DNA of 34,275 bases from assembly GCA_001598975.1 (NCBI GenBank), contig BBXU01001663.1, positions 1-34,275 on the forward strand, given 5' to 3'. The DNA comes from Parachlorella kessleri. Lineage: Eukaryota > Chlorophyta > Trebouxiophyceae > Chlorellales > Chlorellaceae. How positions within the stretch are numbered: the stretch's first letter is position 1; each line of letters begins with the position of its first letter. This document shows, in pieces, positions 10,576 through 22,100 of the stretch. The notes under the pieces were generated by a model, which was given only the letters and a program-made list of their open reading frames with translations, ran no database searches and was not told the origin of the DNA. The translations under genes and the position numbers were made by a program.

Positions 10576-13500
10576 TCACTTGAACTTAAAGATGGCGTCA
10601 GGTTTGAGCTTGAGCCGCTTACTGACTGCGCCATCCACGTCATACTGCGCCACTATCCGCTTGCCAAACTCCGGGATGTGCTTCTGACCATGCTCTGGGC
10701 CCCAGTGGCGCATCACATGGAGGTAATTCCTGCGTCAGCATCAGGGCGGAAATCAGTCACATGCCTGTTGGTTGTCCCTCCGCAGCGCAGGCACACTGCC
10801 CAATAACACATACTCTGGGAGTGTTGGCCATTTCGGCCGTCAGCAGGTTGGTGATCTCTGCCAAAACCAGGCACCGCAACCACACCCAAAAGCTGACCAC
10901 ACACCCTCCAATTGAGCCACCATGCTAGACATATGCTCAGTTGGCAGCAACCCCCACCAACTGAGGAAACCCCCGCTGGCTAGCTCACTTACCGGATGTA
11001 GTGGTAGTCTATGGAGTAGCGCGCAAACTCCAGGCCCTTGGGCCCCAGCCACGTCAGCACAGTGGCCAGAATATTCCCCAGCCACCGGGGTGCAGGATTC
11101 TTGGGCCCCTTGCCGAGCTTGGCCCTGCAGGAGTGAGTAGGCATGCTGAGACCCAAACGGTCAGGGCATTCATGGTGTACTACATATGTAAGGGAGGATC
11201 GCCACAAGGCCCGCGGCCCCCTTGGGGGTCATGACGTTACACTTGCATGAGCGCAGTCGCCGCCGTGCCACAGGTTGGCCTAAGAGGTCGCTCCCCGGGG
11301 GGGGGGGGGGTGGGGGGGGGCCACGAGCAAGAATGGGACGAGCAGGCAGGCTTCGTCACAAGACAAGCAGACAGCGTGTCGGTCACATTCAAGCGTCCTC
11401 CAGTGCAGCAAGCCGCGTCACCAGCCCAACTAGCGCACGCGCTCCATACAAACAGCTCCCATTGCTAGCATAAGGTCTTCAGAATAACTCACTCGTCATC
11501 TGATATAACTGTCTGCATGACGAAGGCTGACCGGCTGCCGCTGGAGGATGCTGGCACCTTCTCTAACCGGTGGCTAATTGCGTCCACCATCTCCCGCCCT
11601 CGCTCGTTGCGCACAGTGACATACTGCACAAAGGGGAAGGTGCCACTGTACATCAATGTAACCTGCCTTGGCAGAAGGGACCCTGGAATACATTGGGGGC
11701 TTCGCATGCATGAAAAAAACTTCGCAGTCACTTGAGCTGGGCAACAACAGTAGCAGCCGTGACAACGACAGGACCCACAGCCCATGCTAGCCCTTACTTC
11801 ACGGATGGATCTGCCTCTCTCATACCTCTGATTGCAGCAACACTGCGGTGGAACGAACACTGCTGCATAGTAACTTAAATGACACATACACAATGGCAGC
11901 CTCCTTGCCAACAGCGCGCAGCTTCCACGCAACGCCCAGCCACATGCAGGGGGATGCCTCAGTAGATATTAGGTTGGTTTGGTACTAGGGTGGGGCTCGC
12001 CTTGTATCTTGCCGCCTAACTATATTTGCTACAAAATAACCGCCCTGCCAGGCACCAAAACGTCTGGCGCACCTGTAGGTGTGAAGTCATGTCTGTGTTC
12101 TGGTAGGGCACCCCCATGTACCCAACCACGAGGTCGGCACAGGCGTTAGGGTAGTCAAAGCATGAGTAGCAGGAGGGGGCTGCGCGGCAGGATGAACACA
12201 GGGGCGAGCAGTCAGCAGGCGGGCTCTCCAGTCCCTTGGTGACTCAGCAAGCAGGCACGCATTTAGTCTGGAAGCCCCAGTAAGCCCAATTTGTGCACAA
12301 GGTAAAGATCGCAATAGAATGGGTGAAAATACGATATCGCAGGTGCAGACACACTGGGCCGGCAGCTGACAGCCGTGCCTCGGTAGACCAGCCGGTGCAG
12401 GGATATGTAGTGGTGCCTGTTGCACCCACCAAGTGAAAAGCATATAACGACTGCCGCTTGCCTCACCTATGACATCATTTAGGTCGTTGGCGGGGAGGCT
12501 GAAGTAGGGGACATACTCAAAGCTGCCATCGGTGTGCTTGATGTGCACGCGGTAGTCCTGCAACACCGTGGTAAGGAAGCCCAGAAGCCGTAACCGTTGC
12601 TGCCAGGCAAAACGCAGCTCATCTTCCCACCACCCACCTGGCATACACACTCCCCCGATCCATGCTTAAAAGTGCACAAGGCAGTGCTGATGGCATGAGC
12701 CGTCTCCGTCACAGCCGCATGCTGCTAGCACGACCTCTCGCTCCAGCGGCAGCCACACAATGTGCAGCCCACCCACCAATCCCTTCATGGAATGACTACC
12801 AAATCCTTCAGCTACTACCCCCCTCACCTGCATGAACTCATAGTGCAGCACAGTGTCGGGCGTGGAGCTTGCCGCCTTCAAGAACTTCTCCAGGCCACGG
12901 CGGGGCCCGTTGTCCACACAGTTGGTGCCCAGCACATACAGCTTCTCAAGCCCCAGGTACTTCTCGATGGAGCGCAGCGCTTGCACCTGCCGCGGCAACA
13001 GCGACGGTCTGAAGTCAAACATGAGTAGCGGCGATGGCCCCAGTACCGCATAAGAGCACGGCATGCCATGGTTACCTCCCTCGCTGCTTGCTGCTGCTGT
13101 CAACCTCCATCAACCAATTTACCCCCAGCATGGGCACACCCAACAACCTGCTCAAAACAGTATCTGCCCTGGGCTACTGCAGCGCTGGTCAAACCTCCTA
13201 GGCGAGGCTGCATGCAGTGCTTACATGAAGGCGGGTACAACCGACCCTGCTACACATAAATAAAAAGCCACCACAGCCACCCACCTGGCAGCCTACTCCG
13301 ATGAACAGCAGCCGCTTCACATCCAGCGCCTCCACTGTGGCCAGCACGTTCAGGTTGGGCGAGAGCGTGGGCTTCACCCCTCGAGCGGCCAGGATGTCCT
13401 CACGATTCCGAGCCACCATCTTCAGCCACGCGGGCAACATTTGCTTGCTCAGCCCCATGCGCAGATCAAAGAGCAGCCCGCATGCAGCCGCACAAGTGCC

Positions 13501-14909
13501 GCACTAACGCCGCCCAGAGGTGCATCCACGATGTGCCAGCAGCTAACAACCCTGCTTTGCCACAGGAGACACTGCGCTGCAGGCTGTTGCCCTTGGTTCC
13601 CCTGGACGGCATGCACACCACACATCCTGCTCAACAGCCGGGTCTCCTTTCTCACACAGGCAGGCAAGAACAAAGCCGACCCCAAGCTGGGTGGTTCCCA
13701 TCCCTGTCCACCTGGGCAACCTGGCCGGCCTTCATAGCAACCTACGAAGTACCAGGCTCAGAAACTACGGCAGAGATGCCGATGCTCATGCTCACCGGCT
13801 TGGGTGCGAAGCGGTCCCCCTCCTGGCTCTGCACACACACCACCGCATCCACCTTGCCCGACTCCAGCATCTCAATAGCCACCTGCGGCAGGGAGGCTAC
13901 AACGTGAGCCAGGCGACACTACATGCGCCATGGTATTACGACTGCTCTTGGGAGGCAGCCAAAGGCGCCTCACTTGTAAAGCCACAAGTCTCTGTGAGCC
14001 AAGTCTCGATCTGAGCTATTTAAAGGCAGCCCGGTAACCCCAGCGCATCCCACATTGAAGGGAACATACACAGGCCAGCAGCAAAGGGCCGCTGCTTATT
14101 GCCAGGAGCAGGGCCTTGGCAGGCAACAGCGTGGAAGCTATTGCGCTCTAGGGGCTCCTCTGCTTTTCCCACTTTGACACCTGTGCCTGAACATCTCACC
14201 TGGGTGACAATGCCTGTCCACTGCGCACCCTTGATGCCTGGACGATTCCTGGCATAGAACACCTCTTCATGCACCCCAAAGTGCAGCTCATCAGGCTTGT
14301 CCAGATCCCTGCAGGACCCCAGTAGCATGTAGGCGGCTCTTGCACCACAGAATCTGCCACCAGAGTTGTCTTTAGCGCTTAATACTGGCTTGTCCTCACT
14401 CCTCTTGTCCCGGCTGAGCAGCAGGCACATCATTTCAGTCGACCATAACGAGCCAGCTGTGCTCACCTAGTGCGACCGTGCACCTGTTGCTCCAGTCGGT
14501 CAATCTTTGACATGCCTGCACACACACAAGCCTTCCAGTAGGGCTGGTCCAGAGTGCGCACAAAACACCTCCCAAATCACCAACAACCGGGGGTAGCAAT
14601 TGTTTACACCTGAATACAGGGCACGCCAATAAACCCACCGTCGCCCAGAAAGGCACAGGCGTCTTTCACGTGTGCCACATAGTACGTGTCGCACAGCCCA
14701 CAGTTGCTGCAGTTCTCCTTGGCTGGGTAGCTGCTGCCGGGTTGGATGGGCCGAGCCTTGCGGCGCCAGTCGTCCTTGGTGAACTTTTCGGGCACTTGCA
14801 CGGCGCATCTAACCCCCAGGCGGACGCTTCCACGCGGGGGGCCGCTAGCATGTGTTGCCAGGGGTGAGTCCCGTAAGCCCAGATGCCACCGTGTGCTCAA
14901 AACGCCCAT
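10576..14909 (-). CDS. HCAR: 7-hydroxymethyl chlorophyll a reductase (HCAR), plastid
   Basis: Eleven exons on the minus strand: 14909-14639, 14515-14467, 14308-14200, 13882-13796, 13419-13285, 12986-12828, 12557-12467, 12179-12073, 11623-11493, 11124-10993 and 10729-10576. They sum to 474 codons plus stop, all in phase. The enzyme reduces 7-hydroxymethyl chlorophyll a to chlorophyll a with reduced ferredoxin, the last step of the chlorophyll b-to-a branch; it belongs to the coenzyme F420 hydrogenase beta-subunit-like Fe-S flavoproteins. Visible hallmarks are [20 protein letters not shown] (cysteines 67, 70 and 73), [78 protein letters not shown] and [18 protein letters not shown]. The N-terminus ([19 protein letters not shown]) is a transit-peptide-like extension. 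The acceptor of exon 5 (GCTGAAG) is weak but gives the expected protein. All donors are GT. Very confident. Confidence 0.95.
11297..11320. repeat. G14-T-G9 homopolymer tract in HCAR intron 9
   Basis: The plus strand shows 14 G, one T and 9 G. It lies within the HCAR intron between 11492 and 11125, so the pre-mRNA carries a C-rich tract upstream of the acceptor. Length may be imprecise because homopolymers are error-prone in sequencing. Confidence 0.85.
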
Positions 14910-15404
14910 AATGGTGCTTGGTAGCTGAGAAAAGCAGAGGCTAGCCCTTGACCCGGGTGTGTTTGGTGCCTGCCAAGTGATCAGAAGCGACCGTGCAGGA
15001 CGGCTCTGTAACACCAAAGAAGCCTAGAAAGACAACTGCATGACCCAGAAGAGTTGCTCTGAGACCTGCTTGGGCACTTCTTGACGTTCATCATGCTGAC
15101 CATGCTAACGCTGGGCGCAACGCCAGGTCAGCTTGCAAGTTAGGGAAGGGCAGGGCATGTGGAGCATGCTTAAAAAGCCCAACTACTTCAATTGACAACT
15201 GCAAGCCTGTTTTGAAGCAGCTTGTCTTGGGGCAGTCGCAGTACCGTAATAGTAGGTGTACTGTGTTTGCACCAGGGGACCTTGCCAAGCAATAACGGTG
15301 CACCAAAAGCCTAGGCGCATCACTCGCCTGATCAAGCTGCGGCCATCGCCCCACTTATAAAGGTGCGTGCAGCAGTTCGCCAGGTCTACTCACAACTCTA
15401 AGAC
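14910..15404. promoter_or_regulatory. Shared promoter region of HCAR and the methyltransferase gene
   Basis: 495 nt separate two divergent start codons. The plus-strand side has a clear TATA box (15356-15361). No equally clear TATA box was found for HCAR. No other gene is seen here. Confidence 0.45.
15356..15361 (+). promoter_or_regulatory. TATA box (TATAAA) of the methyltransferase gene
   Basis: TATAAA lies 44 nt before the ATG at 15405, in the context CACTTATAAAGG. The spacing leaves a very short 5' UTR, which is compatible with a start site about 25-30 nt downstream of the box. Based on motif and position only. Confidence 0.45.
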
Positions 15405-16484
15405 ATGCTCCCCAGTGCTGTACCCTCCGGTCTGTGCAGCATGGACTCGTACGACGTGCCGGGCTTTGCGACTTTCTACGATGCCATGGTGGAAGGGCTC
15501 CCAGAGGAGTACGAGGCCGGCAAGGACGTTGACTTTTTCTGGGCACAGCTCCAGCGGGTTTTGGAGGCGCAAGGGACGGCCCGAGTGCTGGACCTATGCA
15601 CCGGCACTGGCAGGGTGGTAGAAGGCCTGGTCAGGCATTTAGCACTCAGGCGCAGCAGCCCCTCCGACGTGGCGTCGCCGCCAGTGTTGCAGGAGCAACA
15701 GGGCTGGACCGTAGCCTTGACGGGGGTAGACAACAGTGAGCACATGCTTCAGGTGGCGCAAGACAAGCTGCAACTCAGCACCCTACCAGCCGGTGTGAGC
15801 TGCAGCTGGCTGTGCTCTGACATAGCCAACCTGCCGCCCCAAGAGGACCTGGGTGGGCCTTTTGACCTCATCATCCTCTCGGCTGGGTCTTTTCACCATT
15901 TGCTAACAAAGCAGGAGCAGCTCAGCTGCCTGACAGCCATCAAGCACCTGCTGGCAGACCATCAAGCTGCAGTCATCAATCTGATGCCAAGCTCTGATCT
16001 CCAGGCGCAGCCGGGCACAGTCATGCTGGCAGGGGGCTACTGCAGGGAATGCATTGACCAGGAGCGAGAGGAGCAGCCAGACGGAGGTGTGGTGTGGCGG
16101 CAACAGTTCATGCTGTCCCTCGACACTCCTCCTATCGCGAGCCAAGGGAGCGCACAGCGTGGTGAGCATGAGGAAGAGCAGGCACCTCGTGCAAGCAGCA
16201 GTGCCAGCGCAAGGCAGGGTGGGCAGGAGCATGGTGAGAGGGGGAAGGAGGGCCAGGCCATGAGCCAGGCCGCTGGAGACACACAAGGCACTGTGGAGGA
16301 GGCGGCTGGGGGAGCGTGGGAGCAGGAGGAAGGCTGGGCACTGAGGGAGGTTGAACCTGATGAGTTCAGGAGGCTGCTGGAGGCGTGTGGCTTGAGGGTT
16401 GTGGAGCAGCGCGTGGCCTTTGGCAATGCCCTGAGCAACAAGTCAGAGGGGCCAGGGCGGATATTTCTGATTGCGAAGACGTAG
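15405..16484 (+). CDS. Class I SAM-dependent methyltransferase, intronless
   Basis: A single uninterrupted frame of 359 residues. The Rossmann-fold methyltransferase signature is clear: motif I VLDLCTGTGRVVEGL (about residues 64-78), an acidic strand end GVDNSEHMLQVAQ, the CSDIANLPP segment, and FDLIILSAGSFHHLL as motif IV-like. EVEPDEFRRLLEACGLRVVE near the C-terminus is the typical last helix-strand unit. It resembles the broad methyltransferase 11/25 group; the substrate cannot be read from sequence. Two low-complexity insertions are present: a short one after RHLALRR, and about 75 Gly/Glu/Gln/Ala-rich residues between VWRQQFMLSLDTPP and WALREVEP. The N-terminus has no obvious targeting peptide; an alternative start is Met13 (ATG 15441). 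Lack of introns contrasts with every other well-supported gene here and suggests retrocopying or transfer. Confidence 0.85.
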   Translation: MLPSAVPSGLCSMDSYDVPGFATFYDAMVEGLPEEYEAGKDVDFFWAQLQRVLEAQGTARVLDLCTGTGRVVEGLVRHLALRRSSPSDVASPPVLQEQQGWTVALTGVDNSEHMLQVAQDKLQLSTLPAGVSCSWLCSDIANLPPQEDLGGPFDLIILSAGSFHHLLTKQEQLSCLTAIKHLLADHQAAVINLMPSSDLQAQPGTVMLAGGYCRECIDQEREEQPDGGVVWRQQFMLSLDTPPIASQGSAQRGEHEEEQAPRASSSASARQGGQEHGERGKEGQAMSQAAGDTQGTVEEAAGGAWEQEEGWALREVEPDEFRRLLEACGLRVVEQRVAFGNALSNKSEGPGRIFLIAKT

Positions 16485-17317
16485 TGCGCTTGTTGCTTGC
16501 AAGAGGACGGCATGGACCTTACCCTGTTAATTTCGGGTTGCTGTTGTTAGAGCCAGCCAGGAGGACTTAGCGATTACTTTTAGACCCCATGCCCACACCT
16601 GGCTTTCTGCAATGCTTTTGAAGGTGGAGATGGACAGGTTCCAATCCTGCTAGTCTCTTGGTGTTGGCTGACTAAAGGGTTTTTCTGACACTCATTCTCC
16701 CTGTGGCGCTGAAGACACTGCAAAGGGTGTGTCCTGTATAGTATATCCGCAACATTTTGTGGGCCGCCCTAGGGAAACCATAACACTGCCTCAAGCGGTG
16801 GCGCATGGGAACACGAGTGTGACGACTGGGGTGAGATAGGAAAGTCATCAGGCACTAGGTTTGACTGCACCAGCAGGACCAATGTTCGCAGCCAGTGGTG
16901 CAAGGGGCCCAACCAATACTGATCTCTTCTGCCCCTGCTTCAGTTTCAGCTTCACCTGCTATTTCAGTCACTGAGTGGCCTTAGCTTGTTCCGGGGAGAG
17001 GACTACTGGCTCAGGACTCAGGCAAGACACAGAGCACGACTCCATAGACCCCTGTCAGCCCAGTATACCCGTACCTCCTCTTTGATCGCATTACCTGCCA
17101 CCCTCAATATATATTGGCACGGCGGCGGGGGGCGGCGCGGTGCGCGGGTGAACTAGAGATGCTGAGCATGCTGCCCGTCCGTAATGTGCTCAAAGTTTGT
17201 GGTTGGCCCAGTATTGAGCATCATGTTGCCAAAAATCAGCTGCAACGCACCACTCAAGCAAGAACTTCTGCGTAACAGTTTCGTTGGAGTCCCAACTTTG
17301 CCTCGCTTGTCAAGAAG
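16485..17317. other. Gene-poor stretch between the methyltransferase and a small putative gene
   Basis: This holds the methyltransferase 3' UTR and probably the promoter of the following small gene. No ORF with family resemblance was found. A GC-rich, G-run-containing block (17117-17150) follows an AT-rich palindrome at 17105-17116. Confidence 0.4.
17105..17116. promoter_or_regulatory. AT-rich palindrome CAATATATATTG, possible TATA element
   Basis: A perfect 12-nt palindrome containing TATATA, followed at once by a GC-rich block. It lies about 45-55 nt before ATG codons at 17159 and 17168, suitable spacing for a TATA box of the small gene model downstream. Inference from motif and position. 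Confidence 0.35.
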
Positions 17318-17802
17318 ATGAAGCTGCCTGTGGCTCTCTCCGAGCTAGAAAGTATCTGCGCGGCAGCAGGAGTCAGTACTACAGGGGTGAGCTGCACTCG
17401 CTTCGTTTTGTCATGGCAGGCTAGCGGGCAGTGCCGGCTCGGAGCCGGGCAGGGGCACACAACACAACCGCTTCTAGCTTGCAATTCAGCTGGGGCTGGT
17501 TTGCACGAAACCTGACGGCTGGCAGGGCTGCCTTGCTGGGGACGCTTAGACTGCATGCGTGCTTTAAAAGGAGCACTTGGGTATGTTTCCCCTCTTCCGC
17601 AGATCGTACCTGCGTTAATCAATAAAAGCCGTCCTACTGTGCCCTGCAGGTCCTCAGAAAGGAGGCTCTCACGCTTGCCAACTTCAAGAGGCGTCAGGAG
17701 AAGATGATGAACGGCCTTGGCCGATTCTCCTGCTGTCCCCCATCGAGCCAGCCTTGGAGCCAGCTGCCTGCTGGTCAAAGCAGAGCGCAGACAGTGGCTT
17801 GA
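17318..17802 (+). CDS. Putative small protein, unrecognised
   Basis: The minimal model has two exons, 17318-17386 and 17650-17802, joined in phase 0 with a GTGAGC donor and a CCCTGCAG acceptor, giving 73 residues: MKLPVALSELESICAAAGVS then VLRKEALTLANFKRRQEK and a Ser/Pro/Gln-rich tail. The frame stays open upstream (SPNFASLVKK before the Met) back to an acceptor-like AACAG near 17277. A first exon might start at ATG 17159 (MLSMLPVRNVLKVC, mitochondrial-presequence-like), but no strong donor connects them. The middle is helical and basic. A GTATGG donor-like site at about 17823 hints that the 3' end may differ too. I do not recognise a family. Confidence 0.35.
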
Positions 17803-19117
17803 ACGCCAAAGACTCGAACCAGGTATGGGCCGCTGTTCACTCCAGCGGCGGCCTGCAGTGGTGACAGCAATAGTCGCAACCCCCTTGTGTGCCTAGCCGC
17901 CTTGTCCTTTTATTATTTATTTATGGGTTAGAACCTCAGACATTGTTAGCTCTATCTGTGTGTGCCGCATCACCACAGGTCACGTGTTGTACAAATCAGC
18001 CTCACACTCTCTGCCCTTGAGCTTGTTCAAGCCCACGTGTGTATTAGGATTCTGTGCTATTACTCATGAAGGAGAAGGACGTCTTTGGGAGAACACACAC
18101 TTACCCAGAGATTGACTTGATAACTGCCAGTGTATCCAGGCATTCATTAGCACAGGTTTGTTATTGAGATAGGAGCTTTGGGAGATAATTGTTGACCCTG
18201 CTCTAGATACTGATAGGGTCTTAGATGCCTTCTTCTCTGCTACGTTGTGGCTTGCTATGCTTCGACTATCTCCGCCCCTTCCCCTGTTTCCTACCTTTGT
18301 GTATTGCTTTGCTGCATGTTCTATACCTTTAACATTTCTTTAACGTAGCTGGGCGTGTTAGAATTTCAACATTTCGATGTGAACTTGCGTGAAGTGCAAG
18401 GACGCGTGGCGTGATCGAGCTAGATGCCTTTTTACGAACAATACTGTTGACTCATGCAATAGGACCCCACTCATTGTCTTAGAAATTGAGCAATTTGTGT
18501 GATTGTGCAGTTTGCTGTGTGACATTGTTTTGCAACATGTATGGTGCTTTGGTATCGGTGCTTATATGAAGTGCCTGACCCCGGCCCGCCTGATAGGGTA
18601 GAATAGCTGGTGACTTTTTTCCCAGCCATGCTTTCCAGCCACTGCCTTTCTTGTTGCTGTGCCAAGTCTGAGCTCAGCAACCACTGCCATACCAGTCTGG
18701 GACCCGTGTAAGCAAGGCAGCCGGTTGTACAGGCTTCCCACAAAGCAGCTCAGTTTCCGCATATGCACTAGTCGTCCGGGTTGCACGGCTTTCGGTCTGC
18801 ATCGATCACTAGAAACTTGCTGCCTGTCTTGCGCCCCCAAAGAAGCTTTCTCCAGCGTTTGCATGAAAAATCCAGGCCGGCAGGGGCCAGGGCTATGGAA
18901 GAGACTACCGCTAGGCTATGGAAGAGACTACCTCGGCCAGAGTCCTCGAGCGTGATCGCATCAGTACTCTCAGTTTATACCAGACTATCTCTAACTGCAC
19001 CCACTACCTGACGCCCTCCACGATGACACCCTGTCACTGTTCTGACCAGTCCTGGGCACCGCGCCACGCTGCTTGCATCACCCATGCTCGTCACGTACAG
19101 TCCATCTGCACCACCGC
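17803..19117. other. Intergenic region without a supported gene
   Basis: About 1.3 kb, more AT-rich in 17900-18450 than the surroundings. It lies between the small plus-strand gene and the 3' end of the minus-strand peptidase gene. Short ORFs on both strands show no family resemblance. A 19-bp direct repeat is present at 18891-18932. Confidence 0.45.
18891..18932. repeat. 19-bp direct repeat, 23-nt period
   Basis: GGCTATGGAAGAGACTACC occurs at 18891-18909 and again at 18914-18932, separated by GCTA. It is a recent-looking local duplication in non-coding DNA downstream of the peptidase gene. Confidence 0.85.
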
Positions 19118-22100
19118 CTATGCCGCCAGCAGGCCCTGCTGTTCCAGCATGCTGTGGGCATCGGGATACCAGCCTCCATGCTGCTCGTGCATCATGGAGG
19201 GGCCGAGCAGCCCCTCCACCATGGCATGAGCATCTTGCGCACCTCCTGCGGATAACCACACAGTGCAATACACATGGCGTCCAGGCATGGACGACCGTTG
19301 GCAAATAGAATGCCCTGCTACTGCTACTTCCTGCCCTGCACTGCCAGGCTGGCCCGCTTGGCACATTGACAGCTGCAAAGGAAGCCTAGGAGCATCATGT
19401 AAACAACAACCTCGTAAGCCTAGGTGAAGCTCAGGGTGCGCCTGCATGGGAGAGGGCGATCAGTAATCATGCGGAGCAAGCGCCCTTCACTAGGTGCATC
19501 ACCCAGGCCCATCCCCTCTCTCCCCATACCTGGTGCCAGCAGTTTGTGGCGCAGCGCCTCCCCGGCCGCCCTTGACAACGGGTCCGCAGCAAAGTGCTGC
19601 TGCCATATGTTGGCTGACAGGCACTGGGCGTAGAGGTAGGAGTAGTAGCTGGCTCCATACCCCACTATGTGGTTGAACCTGCGGGCAAGGGTTACTGTAG
19701 GGTGCTGTCTGGCTGCCTGGGACAGGCAGCACCACCTAAGCAGCTGCGAGCTACCCCTGGTGCAACACAGTTGATCGTCCCTAGCAGCTGACAAGGAAGC
19801 CGCGGTACTGCTGTGAACGCTTGCAACTGTCAAAACAGTCGACCCGACAGCAATGTTAATATGGCTGTGGCAGGGGTGCCACAAAACCCAAGCCATCACC
19901 ACAGTATATTCCCCGCTGGGCAGACGTGTGAGCCAGACCAAGCAACATGTGAATCCAGCAGTCAAGACCTCTTCTTATACTTCCATGACTTGCCTGAGAT
20001 GAGGGTAGGTCCCTGCCACATGACCCAGGCTGCTGTACTCTTCCACCAGCTGCCCAACCGCCTGCTGAGCCTGCTGCCCCGTGGGCGGGTCCGGCCCATG
20101 CAGCAGCTGGTCTATGGCACAGTAGACGAGCTGGGTCTCCATTTCGAGGGCAGCAAACTTGCGCCGGGAGTCTCGCAGCTGTGGCAACAGGCGAGCACTG
20201 TTAGCGCTTCAGGGTGGAGACGGACGGCTTGGGAGAATGCCTCTTTGGCAAGCGGTGTCTGGGTTGGGTGGGACAGAGGGGTTGGCAGGGCCAGGTGCTG
20301 GATTTCCAAGTGGTCCGGACATCACCGTAAAAGCATACAAGGAAGTGCTCAGTCACAAGGACCTTGGTTAGCTTTGCCTATGTGAAGGAGTTCACAACCT
20401 GCTCCTACAGTGCCTTGACATCAAGCACTTGAGTGAAAGCTTACCGCACTGATCAATTTTGGAGGAAGAGGGCTGCCAGTCCGTCGGTGCAGCGCAAAGG
20501 GCGTCAGTACCCGGGCGTCTAGGGCAAAATGTTCCATGGTGTGCGAGGGGATTTCGACGGTATCCAGGGGGCCCCTGGTGCCTGCATGAAGGCGAGGAGT
20601 CCAAGCACGGAATCACAAGCTTGCACTCCAGCAAGCATCTACTGCACCTTCTGCAGGTGCCAAGACAACACAGCCTGAACACAGCCTGTCTTAGCCTTCA
20701 TAAACGGCTAAGCAGGCAGCCATACATGGCTCGAGCTTCGCTGCGCAGCGAACCGTCTTGAACACACCGGCAACTCTGTCTGCCATGCTGTCTTCCGTCC
20801 CTGCCACCCTTTACGTTGGACAGCAGAAACAAGACTGCTCGGTAATCACCTACTTAGGAGTCTCCTGACCTGCGAAGCACTGGCAGTGCGTCCTGCACGA
20901 CAGCAGAGAGTGGGTGGCACAGCCATGCCCTAGAACACTCCCCTTGCAGTGCCACCGCGCCACAGGCTTGCTTGCCTGCAAGGTGCTGGAAGCGCGTCTT
21001 CGATAGCAGGGAGTGGATGGCATGGCCAAACTCGTGGAAGAGCATCTCAACTTCGCTGTGTGACAGCTCCGCGTTGGGCGCCAGGTTAGCCAGGAGGGCA
21101 ACCACGGGTGTCTGCACGGCAAGGTAAATGGCAGTTGACTTTGCGGATGGCTCCATTCCTCCTCCTACTCGTGAATCTATACTCAGAAAGAAATTCCCTC
21201 TTAAATGAGCTTGCCACACTAATTTCCAAGCAAATGCGAGGGACCCTTCTTTGAATGGCGGTCCACTCTGGGTCAGCCCATGTGTGTCGCCTTGTGTCAC
21301 CTCCAGCAGAAGTCAGGCTACCACACCTAAACCTGGCAGTCCGACCCTGGCAAGCCCAGCCACTTGCGCCACGGCCCCAAAGTCACGTGCACCATTGGCT
21401 TTCCTAGGACACCCTCCCGCTTCCAAAAGTGTGTGTTTTGCTCACCCTTGGGGCCTTGGGAGCCTTCTGCAGGGAGCACACCCACCTGGTAGGACCCGTC
21501 AGCCCGCCTACGGCCACAGCGCAGCGTGAAATGAGCCGCGCCTGGGAACTTGCCCGAGGCCCGCTGGTACAGGTCCAGGTACACGGTGCCCAGGGGGCCT
21601 TCCGTGTGGTGTACGGCAGCCAGCTTGCGCACGCCTGGGGCCCAGCCCTCGCCTGGAAAGAGTAGGGGGGGAGGCGGCACCAAGGCAATTCAGCTCACTG
21701 CTGGGCGGCAGGAGCCGAGTAGCTTTCGACGCGACGAAGCATGGGGACAAGGTCCTCGCGAGACAACACAGCCCGCCTCCGTTCCAATGCCGCCATGAAC
21801 AGCATAAGGGTGAGCAGTGCGAGGTGGCACTCACGCCCGCCAACACTGTCGAGCCGTCATACTTCTACAAGGCACCGTACGGTCCCGGGGCTGCAAGACT
21901 CACCGCTGTCAAGTGGCAAGGCGTGCCTCCACGAGCACCCAGCTGGCCTCTTTAAATTCCCAGCAGCCTGCACAAACCCGCGCATCACTTGCTCAGCGAA
22001 CGTTGCCCCGCAACCGCCCAAAGCGCACCTTTCTCAAGGGGTCTCTCCTCCAGCGACACCCCCATGAGCTGTTGCAGCAGCCCGCTCAGCCCAGCCACCA

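Noticed and set aside
17795..17830. Possible tRNA on the minus strand, because of GGTTCGAGTC resembling a T-arm
   Set aside because: The flanking bases do not form the T-stem or acceptor stem, and no D-arm or anticodon arm could be placed at the right distance.
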